Under the pieces are notes generated by a model. It saw nothing but the letters and a program-made list of their open reading frames with translations, was not told the DNA's origin and ran no database searches. Below, one piece after another: positions 45,301 through 54,200 of a DNA stretch of 64,000 nucleotides. Made by a program: the position numbers and the translations under genes. The stretch is from the NCBI GenBank assembly GCA_037130365.1, contig JBAXTE010000005.1, positions 76,274 through 140,273 on the forward strand. The letters run 5' to 3'. Source of the DNA: JBAXTE01 sp037130365 (GTDB lineage Bacteria > Bacteroidota > Bacteroidia > Bacteroidales > WCHB1-69). Each line of letters starts with the position of its first letter. Positions within the stretch are counted from its first letter, which is position 1.

Positions 45301-46389
45301 TGTATCAGAAGTTTTTAATATTGTTCCGTTGTCTCCTACTGCATATCCCGTATTAATATCTGTAAAACATAAAGAACCTAAGCCATTGCCCATTTCTTGT
45401 ACATGAGGATTCCACAATTGTCCAGCATCGGTTGTTTTGAAAATCATTCCTCCTTGACCAATAATATAACCCGTATTAGCATCAGTAAAATAGACTGAAT
45501 TCAATGCATTGGGTGTTGACCTTTCTTGGGTAACCCAAGTTGCTCCTCCATCTAAAGTTTTATAAAAATAAACATCATAATTACTAGAGCCTGGAGAATT
45601 TCCTATAGCATAACCAACTGTGGTGTCAGTGAAAAAAACTGAAGAAAAACTTCTGTCCACAAAAGTAGCTAACGTGGTCCAGTTTGTTCCAGCATCAGTT
45701 GTTTTATATATTACACTGTTCTTCGAATAACCAACAGTATAATATCCAGTGGCATATCCCGTGTTTTCATCCAAAAAATGAATATCTAAAAGTTGAATTG
45801 TAGGAGCATTTGATAATTCAGACCAAGTAGCCCCAGCATCTGTTGTTTTTAAAATTTTCGTATTCGAACCTACAATGTAACCAGTTGTGTCATTTGTAAA
45901 AAAAACATCATTGAATGATATTACATAATTTGTATCAAATACAGTTTCAGACCATGTAATTCCAGCATCTGTTGTTTTTAAGATTTTATTATATCCAACA
46001 GCAACCCCAGTATTATTATTCGCAAAACAAACAGAATTCAGCGACGTTTGTGTATTGCTTGATAAAGCTAGCCAAGTTGCCCCAGCATTCGTCGTTTTTA
46101 GGATGGTGCCATATTTACCAACAGCATAACCAGTGTCAGAAGAAATGAATGTGACATCATTTAACCCATGCATACCAATTATACTTAATGTCCAATTAAT
46201 TCCAGCATCCGTTGTTTTTAAGATGGTTCCTCCTTCCCCAACTGCATACCCGGTATTGGCATCCGTAAAACAAACGGACTTCAATTCGTTGTTATTTGAT
46301 AATGGGTATTGTCTTTCCCATCCCGTTTGACCTATTGCCAAAACATTGCAAAGAATCAATAAAAAAGTAATGGATAAAATTCTTTTCAT
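42388..46389 (-). CDS. T9SS-secreted YCF48/BNR-repeat propeller protein
   Basis: 1333 residues. Signal peptide at 1-20 (MKRILSITFLLILCNVLAIG). Residues about 25-960 hold some twenty repeats of about 45 residues with the pattern (F)TDxNTGYAVGxxGxILKTTDAGxxW, the YCF48/Asp-box type that forms multibladed beta-propellers, probably two or three. A PKD-like domain (about 970-1030, DFHVWFGDGTD), two carboxypeptidase-regulatory/SdrD-B-like domains (SSITGSVVY and GHITGTIQQY) and a T9SS sorting domain (last about 75 residues, IFPNPVKNELSIEVS) complete it. Secreted; ligand unknown. It stands alone between two strong hairpins. YCF48 in plants assists photosystem II assembly, irrelevant here. Confidence 0.93.
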   Translation of the reverse strand: MKRILSITFLLILCNVLAIGQTGWERQYPLSNNNELKSVCFTDANTGYAVGEGGTILKTTDAGINWTLSIIGMHGLNDVTFISSDTGYAVGKYGTILKTTNAGATWLALSSNTQTSLNSVCFANNNTGVAVGYNKILKTTDAGITWSETVFDTNYVISFNDVFFTNDTTGYIVGSNTKILKTTDAGATWSELSNAPTIQLLDIHFLDENTGYATGYYTVGYSKNSVIYKTTDAGTNWTTLATFVDRSFSSVFFTDTTVGYAIGNSPGSSNYDVYFYKTLDGGATWVTQERSTPNALNSVYFTDANTGYIIGQGGMIFKTTDAGQLWNPHVQEMGNGLGSLCFTDINTGYAVGDNGTILKTSDTGITWTHQPSGTFKPLYDVCFPSHDTGYVVGEGIILKTSNAGATWITVADMSTELHNNIYSVFFTDVNSGYALKRDSVLLKTTDGGNTWSRIPVPGFSFMQGMDDVFFTNANIGYIVGEYGKMCKTTDAGNSWIVLNSGTTKDISSIFFVDMNNGFAVGESGLMLQTINAGNTWTTLNSVTTSTLINVNFTDINNGYVLKTGGGVYKTTNGGSSWTLYDSSFYFNEICFTDSITGFGVNSSGQIFKTTNAGINWSNIKSGMAYHLTSVYFVDNNTGYAVDIIGTIFKSTNAGKDWLMLSNVPNVKLNSIYFPDTNTGFAVGSKSTDPYRVVLKTTNAGATWEQLTTPSVSSSITTYQLLSVCFVDNNIGFTCGDGVNGVIYKTVNGGATWTVEYTTNQSISSIFMVDHNIGYAVNGSRVLKSTDGGDNWGIAYQGANLVLISIHFTDANTGYAVGIEGNMSVIYKTTNGGSIWNKKYQDLYFNRFNSVYFVNETTGYAVGSGGLFVKTTNAGETWTALPSGTGTSLNSCFFTDPNTGYIVGNFDLVLKTYTGGEYVNNNIDSLKITSIENSSVDNTCTSSFHVDLKIKSLVSGPLFNEGDSIDFHVWFGDGTDTIYSKTINHLPLAILCNLEHNYPSYGVYSVKCKMTAPDGRSDSLLVNDLVSFYPTSSITGSVVYSGGPLNAGTASVILFNENVSGNFQQIDSAIVDPSGAFTFQNMVDGNYYLHVNLTDNSTYPDLFNTYLDSTIEWQNADVLPINCNTDTNVIIHMIETVPSNPGNGHITGTIQQYTNNKTTGDPLPGIEIYLKSQSRNKPVSNNTSGLNGTYKFTEVPIGSYTIYVDIPGIPMIQTYTGINVTASDTLFGNLNFYVDTTTLSTGIYTDEIFSVIKIETLDLSVQIFPNPVKNELSIEVSNQTEGLTIELLDINGKSFHKSTTGNRTKIEMNAYSAGVYLIKIQSKNTVIFKKIIKE

Positions 46390-46781
46390 ATTTGTTTGTT
46401 TTCAGGTGGGTTCTAAAAATTAACTTCGTTGAGCTTCCTGGCTCGGTTCTTTTTTTCCAATTTCCCTATACACAAACTAGAACCCGTTTGAATCTGTGCT
46501 GAAAAAGTATTGCAATATTACAAATTATTTTAATAAATCCCCATATTTATTACCAAAACTAACTAAATAAATAACAGAGGTATATGTTAGCAAAACAATT
46601 ATAATCTTTCCTCTTGGTCATATCGAAACATGTTGTAAGTAAGATTTATTAAGCTAATTATTTCTGTTGCTCTAACAATTCCAATTAATCTTATACGCAA
46701 TCCGTTCATGCTTTGCTCTATAAGTCTAATGTTTTTTCTAAATTAATTGCTTTTCAAATACTTTAAATTTGGACAACTTGT
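46390..46781. other. Upstream region of the YCF48-repeat gene
   Basis: AT-rich with no gene. A CAAAACTA motif (46554-46561, minus-strand TAGTTTTG) could be a -7 element but lies about 165 bp from the ATG without a matching -33. I see nothing else convincing. Confidence 0.3.
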
Positions 46782-46962
46782 CACGCTTTAGCGTGATAAA
46801 TACCCCTGCTGTATTGCTAATATTTTGAGACCATTGCATAATTCCAAAATCAAGGCTTTTGAAATATTTAAACACGGTCACGATAATTATCGTGATTACT
46901 CCTGTAAATGAGCAGCTTAAATAGTTAATTTAACGCAGAGTTTGGTGTTTTGCAACGGTCTC
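46782..46962. repeat. REP-like composite (elements B and C) inside GAGACC/GGTCTC ends
   Basis: Element B: CACGC-TTTA-GCGTG (46782-46795) followed by ATAAATACCCCTG. Element C: the perfect 16-nt palindrome CACGATAATTATCGTG (46879-46894) followed by ATTACTCCTG. C is enclosed by GAGACCATTGCA (46827-46838) and the near-complement TGCAACGGTCTC (46951-46962). The sequence TTGAGACCATTGCA also stands alone at 42202-42215. Non-coding; probably mobile or mobilised repeats. Confidence 0.5.
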
Positions 46963-46993
46963 TACTTTTCACATTGCCCCTAAATTAGTTCTA

Positions 46994-47034
46994 TATCAAC
47001 AAAGGGCTTCCGTTTTGGAAGCCCTTTGTTGATA
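46994..47034. terminator. Terminator of the GT-C/TPR gene
   Basis: Perfect 18-bp stem (46994-47011 with 47017-47034), loop GTTTT, 28 bp beyond the stop at 47062. The stem contains AAAGGGCTTCC and its complement. It separates the gene from the repeat block and from the YCF48-repeat gene. Confidence 0.82.
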
Positions 47035-47061
47035 CATTCGTTCAAAATATTTTCTTCTTTC

Positions 47062-49881
47062 CTACATTCCTCCTTGTTGGGCAGAATAATTTTTTAACTG
47101 GTTCAACATCTCAGCAGCTTGTTGGAATCCTGGATTTATCTTCAAAGCTTCTTCAAGTACTTTTATTGCTTTGTTTATCTCGTTTTGTCTGACATAAACC
47201 ATTGCCAATCCATAATACCCATACACAAACTTATAATTTACTTTGGTCGCTTTTTCAAATGCTACTCTTGATTCTTCTAGTGCTTTAGCATTTTTATTTT
47301 TATCAAATAATTGAATTCCAATCCAACCTTTCATATTTAACCCATTTTCGTACGTTGGATAAACTTTAAGGAGTAAATCGGCATAAATATTTGCGCTATC
47401 GAGATTTCCTCTATTCATATTCATTTCTGTAAGCGAAAGCAACGATAGTTCATTGTTTGGATCTGCAATAATAGATTTTTTAAAGAGCATTTCGGCTTGC
47501 ATCATATTCTGAATTCTTACACTCATTGAATCTTTAGTGTTTTCAGATTTTGTTTTAAATTCCGAAGCATAAAAATCATCTTTATTGGCACGTTTAAGAA
47601 TTGCACAAATTGGCTTTCCATCGACATCGATAGTATGAATGGTGTTTTTTGGAGGCCAAATACCTGTTTGAAGTTGCGTGGCATCAATATAACTATTTAC
47701 TACAATATAATAATCCCAAGGCGAACTTCCTCGCTCGTAATAACGCACATAAGCCGATTGAATAATATTTGTGTCGTGACGGATGTAATAATCGGTAATT
47801 CCTAAATTATTAGTTCCAACAATGGCTTTTTGTCCAATTGGTTGAGGATTTTTCTTCACATAATCGATAATCCAATTAGTGGCCGCACGCATACTGTGAT
47901 AGTAATAATCCATTTCGTAATGACCATACGCTTTTTCCACACCACCAGCAAATTCGTTATAGTAAACATACTCGTGAGGATGATTTTTTGCAATGTGTTT
48001 TAAAGGTAAAAACACCATAAAACCAATGACTATCAAGCCAGCAATTTGAGCATATTTATTTTTAATCAATCGTAAACCAGCTTCAAAACCAAGCGAGGCC
48101 AACATCACTAAAAAAGGATAAACAAATAGTACGTGTCGCCATCCGCCATATACGTTTGATTTTTTAAATATGATATACCAAACTGGAAACACACACGCGA
48201 AAATCAAGATAAACAAAACAACACCATTGATTTTCTTTAAAATTGGTTTTGAAAAAATTGCAGCTAATCCAACGCCAATAATCACTAAAATTGGGATGGT
48301 CATAAATATATATTTTGGCAAATAATACCACGGAGCTTTATCCGACCAAATATTGTTTCCTTCGAAAAGCTGACGCAAGCCAACAGAAAAATTAGTCATA
48401 ATGTCTAAAGATTCTTTAGAGTGCTTGAATGGGGCTTCTATAGCATACGGCCAAAGTATGATTCCTATATAAAAAGCCAAAATAATTATTCCGCCAAGTA
48501 TAGCAATAAGTCGAAATCCACCATTCCAAAATTTTGAGGAAAAATACTCTTTTGAGGAAAAACTAGCCGCATACGCAACCCCAACAAACAAAAACAAATA
48601 TGCCATCAGCATTACTCCTCCAACACGAACACTAACAGCCATTGCAATGCCTAAAGCAATATAAATTAATCGTTTAAGATTTCTTTTTGGCATTTCACGA
48701 ATAAATAATACCGTTTGAAAAACAGTGAAAAGATATGCAAATGCAAAAGGAATATCTTTCGGATTATTATATGAATGTCCCAAAAAACGCGGCGAGACAA
48801 ACAAGAAAATCATCCCAAAAATAGCGGCACGCCAGCCCATAATGTGCGACAAAAACAATCCCGTAACTAATATAATTAACCAACCCACTATGCTGTTCAT
48901 AACGTGGCGACTTTCGTAAGGATTGTCTGTGCCAGTAATTTTGTTTACAATATAAGTGATGTTATCGAACGATTGACCATAGTATTGAAGCATCGTTCTT
49001 TCCAAGTTTGGATTTGTGTTAATATCAACCGCCGATTTATCTCCTTTTGAGTAGTAATCATATACTAACTTTGCGTGATCGTAGTTCACTTTTTCATCAC
49101 CGGTCATCCCTGCATCTCGACTTAAAATTGGCATAGCAAACATCAACCCTAAGGCAATTACAAAGAATAGCAAGCGGTAAATAGATGATTCTCTGTTTGT
49201 TGTAAAATCGTTAGAATATTTTGTTTTTCCCGATAAATCTTTGATTGGCTGTAGGATATACCACTGTAAAAAATTAGAAATTGAGAGTTTTATTCTATCA
49301 ACAATTGAAATTTTTGAAAAATTGCAAGGGTGATTTACTATAATTTCGCTGGTTCTAAATTGTTGTTTGCGAACAAAATATTCGATAGAATTCTCATCAA
49401 TTTGAGCACCAACAATGCCCGAAGCAGCTGCACGATTTAAAATCCAGACTCCTTGTTTGGTTGGACGAGTTTTACCTTTTTCTGTAAATCTGATTTTTGA
49501 ACATATATCAGAATCAAGTTCTTTTATTGATAAAAACTCATTGATGTTTACCTTTGTTGTTTTGTTGCAATCAAGTACCACACAATGTGGATGTTGTGGC
49601 TCAAATGCTTCCAGAAAATTATAAACACGAACATTCAACGAGTTATTCCCACCCGAAATTTCCAAAAGTTGTTGTTCTGTAATTGATTCCTTTGAGGCAA
49701 GTACTACTTCAATCTTGCTCAAGTTTTCGGGTTTTATCCGCGATAAAATATCTGTAACAAATGATTTGTTTTTAATAAAGTTATCGACATAAAAAACCAC
49801 ACTTAAATCCCTATTTACTGGAGTTGTAGCAATTGGTTTTTCTGATTTTTTAAGGGAATTTCCTTTCATTTGTGTTTTCAT
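47062..49881 (-). CDS. GT-C family glycosyltransferase with N-terminal GT-A-like and C-terminal TPR regions
   Basis: 939 residues from ATG 49881. The middle (about 235-680) has around a dozen membrane segments with the GT-C entry motif RDAGMTGDEKVNYDHAK (Asp/Glu catalytic pair expected) and a later NNPKDIPFAFAY, typical of dolichyl-phosphate-mannose-type protein mannosyltransferases. The first 220 residues (VVFYVDNF, IEVVLASKES, HCVVLDCNKTT) look like a degenerate GT-A fold. The end (about 790-935) holds tetratricopeptide repeats for protein contacts. It starts 12 bp after the GT2 gene and uses presumably the lipid-linked sugar that GT2 makes. Reaction inferred; acceptor unknown. Confidence 0.88.
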   Translation of the reverse strand: MKTQMKGNSLKKSEKPIATTPVNRDLSVVFYVDNFIKNKSFVTDILSRIKPENLSKIEVVLASKESITEQQLLEISGGNNSLNVRVYNFLEAFEPQHPHCVVLDCNKTTKVNINEFLSIKELDSDICSKIRFTEKGKTRPTKQGVWILNRAAASGIVGAQIDENSIEYFVRKQQFRTSEIIVNHPCNFSKISIVDRIKLSISNFLQWYILQPIKDLSGKTKYSNDFTTNRESSIYRLLFFVIALGLMFAMPILSRDAGMTGDEKVNYDHAKLVYDYYSKGDKSAVDINTNPNLERTMLQYYGQSFDNITYIVNKITGTDNPYESRHVMNSIVGWLIILVTGLFLSHIMGWRAAIFGMIFLFVSPRFLGHSYNNPKDIPFAFAYLFTVFQTVLFIREMPKRNLKRLIYIALGIAMAVSVRVGGVMLMAYLFLFVGVAYAASFSSKEYFSSKFWNGGFRLIAILGGIIILAFYIGIILWPYAIEAPFKHSKESLDIMTNFSVGLRQLFEGNNIWSDKAPWYYLPKYIFMTIPILVIIGVGLAAIFSKPILKKINGVVLFILIFACVFPVWYIIFKKSNVYGGWRHVLFVYPFLVMLASLGFEAGLRLIKNKYAQIAGLIVIGFMVFLPLKHIAKNHPHEYVYYNEFAGGVEKAYGHYEMDYYYHSMRAATNWIIDYVKKNPQPIGQKAIVGTNNLGITDYYIRHDTNIIQSAYVRYYERGSSPWDYYIVVNSYIDATQLQTGIWPPKNTIHTIDVDGKPICAILKRANKDDFYASEFKTKSENTKDSMSVRIQNMMQAEMLFKKSIIADPNNELSLLSLTEMNMNRGNLDSANIYADLLLKVYPTYENGLNMKGWIGIQLFDKNKNAKALEESRVAFEKATKVNYKFVYGYYGLAMVYVRQNEINKAIKVLEEALKINPGFQQAAEMLNQLKNYSAQQGGM

Positions 49882-49893
49882 AAAGAGCAAATC

Positions 49894-50667
49894 TTATTGA
49901 CTGATTTTTTTATTCTTCTTTAATTTTCGGTGGTATTTCCGATAGATTTTCATTAAATCGATTGGAAAAATTAGAAAATCTTTTCCTTTGATTCGTGAAT
50001 CTCCTTTTTCGAACCAAAATTCTAATGGATGTTCGAGAATGGCTAGTTTTACTTCAGGATATCCTATGTTAAGGGCCACTCGAGCAAAGATTTCAACATC
50101 GAAAAGCCATTTACTAGAAAAATGTTCTTGAAAAATATCTTGCGCAAGGCTGTGAATAAACATTTTTGCGCCACATTGTGTGTCGTAAATTGGTAATAGC
50201 AAAGTGGAGGAAGCCAATGTTGCAAACACTCGCCCAAAAATATGACGTTTTGTGTTTCTATCGATATCAGCGCCCATTCTACGAACCCTCGAACCTACCA
50301 CCATCTGAAGTTTTGGTTCAGCTAAAAAATAAGTTAAAAACCGTTGAATTTCGTATAGTGGAGTTGCTAAATCAGCGTCGAAATAACCGATATAATTAAA
50401 AGAAAAATTTGATAAAGCATACAAAAAACCTTCACGAACAGCATTGGCTTTACCTTGATTAACTTTTATATCAAGTACTTGTACATTTATATATGATTCT
50501 TGTAAGGTTTGTAAAACTCCAATTGTATTATCTTTACTGCCATCGTTGACAAACAAAAAAAGCACAGATGGATTTGAAGAGAAATAGGTTGTAAAATCAA
50601 CCAGTGGAAGCCGTTTTTCTTCGTTGTAACAAGGAATTACAATCACAGTTTCTGAAGATAATCTCAT
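49894..50667 (-). CDS. Polyprenyl-phosphate glycosyltransferase, GT2 (DPM1/ALG5-like)
   Basis: 257 residues, soluble GT-A fold. VIVIPCYNEEKRLP at the start, FLFVNDGSKDNT (nucleotide binding), NQGKANAVREGF and YIGYFDADLATP (DxD metal site) match dolichyl-phosphate mannose/glucose synthases. No membrane segments follow the catalytic domain; the C-terminus is basic (KYHRKLKKNKK), possibly for membrane contact. It would transfer a sugar from a nucleotide donor to undecaprenyl phosphate for use by the membrane enzyme encoded 12 bp downstream. The donor sugar cannot be determined. Confidence 0.93.
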   Translation of the reverse strand: MRLSSETVIVIPCYNEEKRLPLVDFTTYFSSNPSVLFLFVNDGSKDNTIGVLQTLQESYINVQVLDIKVNQGKANAVREGFLYALSNFSFNYIGYFDADLATPLYEIQRFLTYFLAEPKLQMVVGSRVRRMGADIDRNTKRHIFGRVFATLASSTLLLPIYDTQCGAKMFIHSLAQDIFQEHFSSKWLFDVEIFARVALNIGYPEVKLAILEHPLEFWFEKGDSRIKGKDFLIFPIDLMKIYRKYHRKLKKNKKISQ

Positions 50668-50699
50668 TCAAATAGGTCTTTAGTTTTCCATTTAACGTA

Positions 50700-50707
50700 C
50701 AAACTTA
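50700..50707 (-). promoter_or_regulatory. -7 element of the GT2/GT-C operon
   Basis: TAAGTTTG on the minus strand, 32 bp upstream of the GT2 ATG, fits TAnnTTTG; a -33 TTTG at the right distance was not seen. Confidence 0.45.
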
Positions 50708-51051
50708 CAACAATTCTATGAGATTTGGAAAATTTGGGGAATCATCCTCGATTGGTTTCTGCAAATAGAAGATTAAACATAATCCATTAATAATTGTTAA
50801 AATAATTGATTGAGTTTTAAATTTCGGATTTAACTAGAGATGAATTCAATTGTTCTTTTTAGGAAAATGTTACTCGCAAAGTTGGACTTCAAAAATGCTT
50901 TATGACATAGCCCAAACTGTATTATGCAAGTGCGTATTAAATGACTTTCATTTGATAAATTGTTATTGTTTTTTTATGTAATTTGAGAAAACAAATACAA
51001 CTTCGATTTATTAATATTGATAATAGGCTCTATTGAATCAGAATTAATGTT

Positions 51052-51059
51052 TAACTTTG
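51052..51059 (+). promoter_or_regulatory. Possible -7 element of the 51247 T9SS gene
   Basis: TAACTTTG fits the consensus, with TTG 16 bp upstream (51033-51035). It would give a leader of about 180 nt. The remaining intergenic sequence 50708-51246 is AT-rich and holds no gene or repeat that I could recognise. Confidence 0.35.
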
Positions 51060-51246
51060 ATGATTAAATTAATTATTACAAAAAGTTGAATTGAAAATCA
51101 AATTAATGACAACTAAAGTTAATAATTAACCGAACTGAATCAACCCAAATAATAAACCATATAAAAGCAATGAAAGGAGTTTTTAGAAATTAAAAATCAG
51201 CATTAAACAAAATCAAAATTCTATTATTTACTAAACACTTAAAATT

Positions 51247-54200
51247 ATGATTAAAAGCTACTTAAAGAAATTTATTTTTCTTTTAATTGCCTTATCCTTT
51301 AGTGGATATTCATATGGGCAATTTTTAACCGAATCGTTCGACGGAACGACCTATCCGCCTACAGGATGGACTGAAACAGTAATTACAAACACAAACACAG
51401 CTCCTCTTACCGGCTTATGGGAAAGAGTTACAACAGGCATATATCCTACATGCACTACACATTCTGGCGCAGGAATGATAAAATACAACACTTGGGATTA
51501 TGTAGCTGCAACTGCTGGGTTATTAATTTCTCCAGTCGTTGATTTAACTGCAATTACACCAACGACAATCTTTGAGTTTTGGATGTATAGAGACAATGGA
51601 AATGCAACTGCAATTGACAGCTTGTCTTTTTACATTAATACAACCGCTAGTATCACTGGTGCAACACTTCTTGGAAATTACAACCGAATTAGAAGTTTAT
51701 CTCCAATAGAAACGGGTGCTGATGGTTGGTACAAATACCAAGTATTGATTCCTGCTGGGTTTAACACGGCTACAAATTATTTAATTCTTAAAGGCTATAG
51801 TGGTTATGGAAACAATCTTTTTGTTGATGATATTTCGATAAAAAATCCGGTTGCAGCTGATGCGGCTCCAACATCTATGACATTTACTGGAACAACCATA
51901 AACTCAACTACTGTAGGTTGGACAGATAATTCAACAAACGAAAATTCGTTTAAAGTGTATATGTCCACCAATCCAACTTCTGGATTCGTTCAAGTTGGTA
52001 CTGAAGTAGCATCAACAACTTCTGCTGTTATTGGAACAACTTACTCAAAAACAATCACTGGTTTGTTGGATAATACCACTTACTATTATAAAGTTTCTGC
52101 TGTAAGGGATCTTGAATCAGCTTATCTAACAGGAAATATTACAACTGTTGCTGGAACTATTAGTGGCGTTAAGACAATTGGAACTACTGGTGATTATCCT
52201 TCATTAACCGCTGCTTTTGCTGCAATCAACACAAATGGACTTGCTTCTTCTGTTGAATTGTCTCTACAAGCAGATTATGTTTCTACTGTTGAAACTTTTC
52301 CAATTACTCCATCTCCAATTGCTACTTCAACTGAAACTATAAAAGTCTATCCAGCGGCTCCAGGATTGAGCATCACTTCCTCAAATGCAATTGGCACTAT
52401 AAATTTTGATGGCGCATCATATATTACTTTTGATGGCAGAATCAATGGAGTTGGTAGTGCAGCCCTAGTTATTGAAAACACTGCCCTTACCGCTTATACT
52501 GTTAACTTTATAAATGGTTCTGCACACAATTCCTTTAAAAGTTGCTCCATTCAAGGTGTCGACACAGTTGCTTCCTCAGGAGTCGTCGTATTTAGCACTT
52601 CAAATAATGGAATAGGAAACAGCTATAACACCATTGATAGTTGCGAGGTTAGAGATGGTGCTTCAACTCCATTAAATGCAATTTACGCTTATGGAACAGC
52701 AGGTGCTGAAAACAAGAATATCACCATTTCGAATTCAAATATCTATAATTTTTATTTCAACTATCCCATTTCAAAAAGCCCAATAGGTATTGGAATTTTT
52801 GGTGGAAACAGTGCTTGGTCTATCCTAAATAATAGTTTTTATCAAACAAGCCCTAGAAATCCAGCAGTCGCTGTTGGATATAACATCATTTATATCGGTG
52901 CTGGCGATAACCATACCATTTCTGGTAATAATATCGGAGGATCAGCTCCGATGTGTGGTGGAACCCCTTTTACCCTAAACGGACTTACTTTGGCAAACAC
53001 CATGTATGCCATTAGAATTGGAGCTTCTGCAGGTGTTAATCCAAACAGCATTCAGGGAAATACAATAGCAAATATCTCATTGCAATCGTACAGTACAGCT
53101 GCTGGATCTATTCGTTTCGTAGGCGTATTGTCTTCTGCGGGTACAACCAACGTCGGAACTATTGTTGGAAACACCATTGGAAGTAATACTGTAACGGGTT
53201 CGATTTTGTATACAAATGGAAATTCTACTAATACATCCTTGATTGGAGGGGTGTATATCTCTGTCGGAACTGGGAATATCCAAAACAACACCATAGGCGG
53301 AATTACCATCAATGCAACTACAACCTCTACTTCGGCAATCTCTTTTTATGGTATTTTTAGTGGTGGCACAATGGCAAACATCATTTCAAACAATGTGATT
53401 GGGAGTAATACACTTGCAAATAGTATTCAAACCGTTGCAGCAACTTCCACTCCTATACAAATGGCTGGTATTTACACTAATATTGGTTCTGGAACTGCTA
53501 CATATAACAATAATATAATTGCAAACATTGTAAATAATAACACCCCTACTTCAGGATACGTTCTTGGCCTTAGAAATGCTGGTACTGTTGTTACATCAAT
53601 AACTAACAATAACATTCATGATCTCTCTTCTGCAACTAATAATGTATCAAATACAAATCTACCTTCCTTAATTGGTATTTCAAGTTCAAACTCAGGCGCA
53701 AATTTAGTTATTTCAAGAAATTCAATATTCAACCTATCGAACACTGCACCAACTGCAGCTGTAGCTGTAATTGGAATTTATCGTAGTGGAACGGGTGCAA
53801 TAAATGGAAAAATTGAGAAAAATCTAATTTATAATCTTTCGGCAAATACCACTTCAACCAGTGCTAAAATATATGGAATTATGGCGAATGGTGGGTCAAG
53901 CTCTTATTCAAATAATATGATAAGACTCGGGTATAAAACAGATGGAAGTGATTTAACTACTGGCCTAAAAATTAATGGCATTTTTGACATGGCGTTAACT
54001 AATAATTATTATCACAATACCGTTTATATTGGCGGAAGCAATGTGGTAGGGGTTGACACTACTTATGCTTTTAACAGTTTAGCAAGTACTGGAACAAGAA
54101 ATTTCCAAAACAACATTTTTGTTACTACTCGTACAAACACTTCTGGAACTGGAAAATATTTTGCAGTTTCTGTTTCTGGAACCACTGTAAATCCTGCTGG

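Noticed and set aside
42388..46389. CRISPR-like or photosystem-related interpretation of the YCF48 repeats
   Set aside because: The repeats are in-frame protein repeats of variable sequence with no spacers; other photosynthesis genes are absent and the protein has a T9SS tail.
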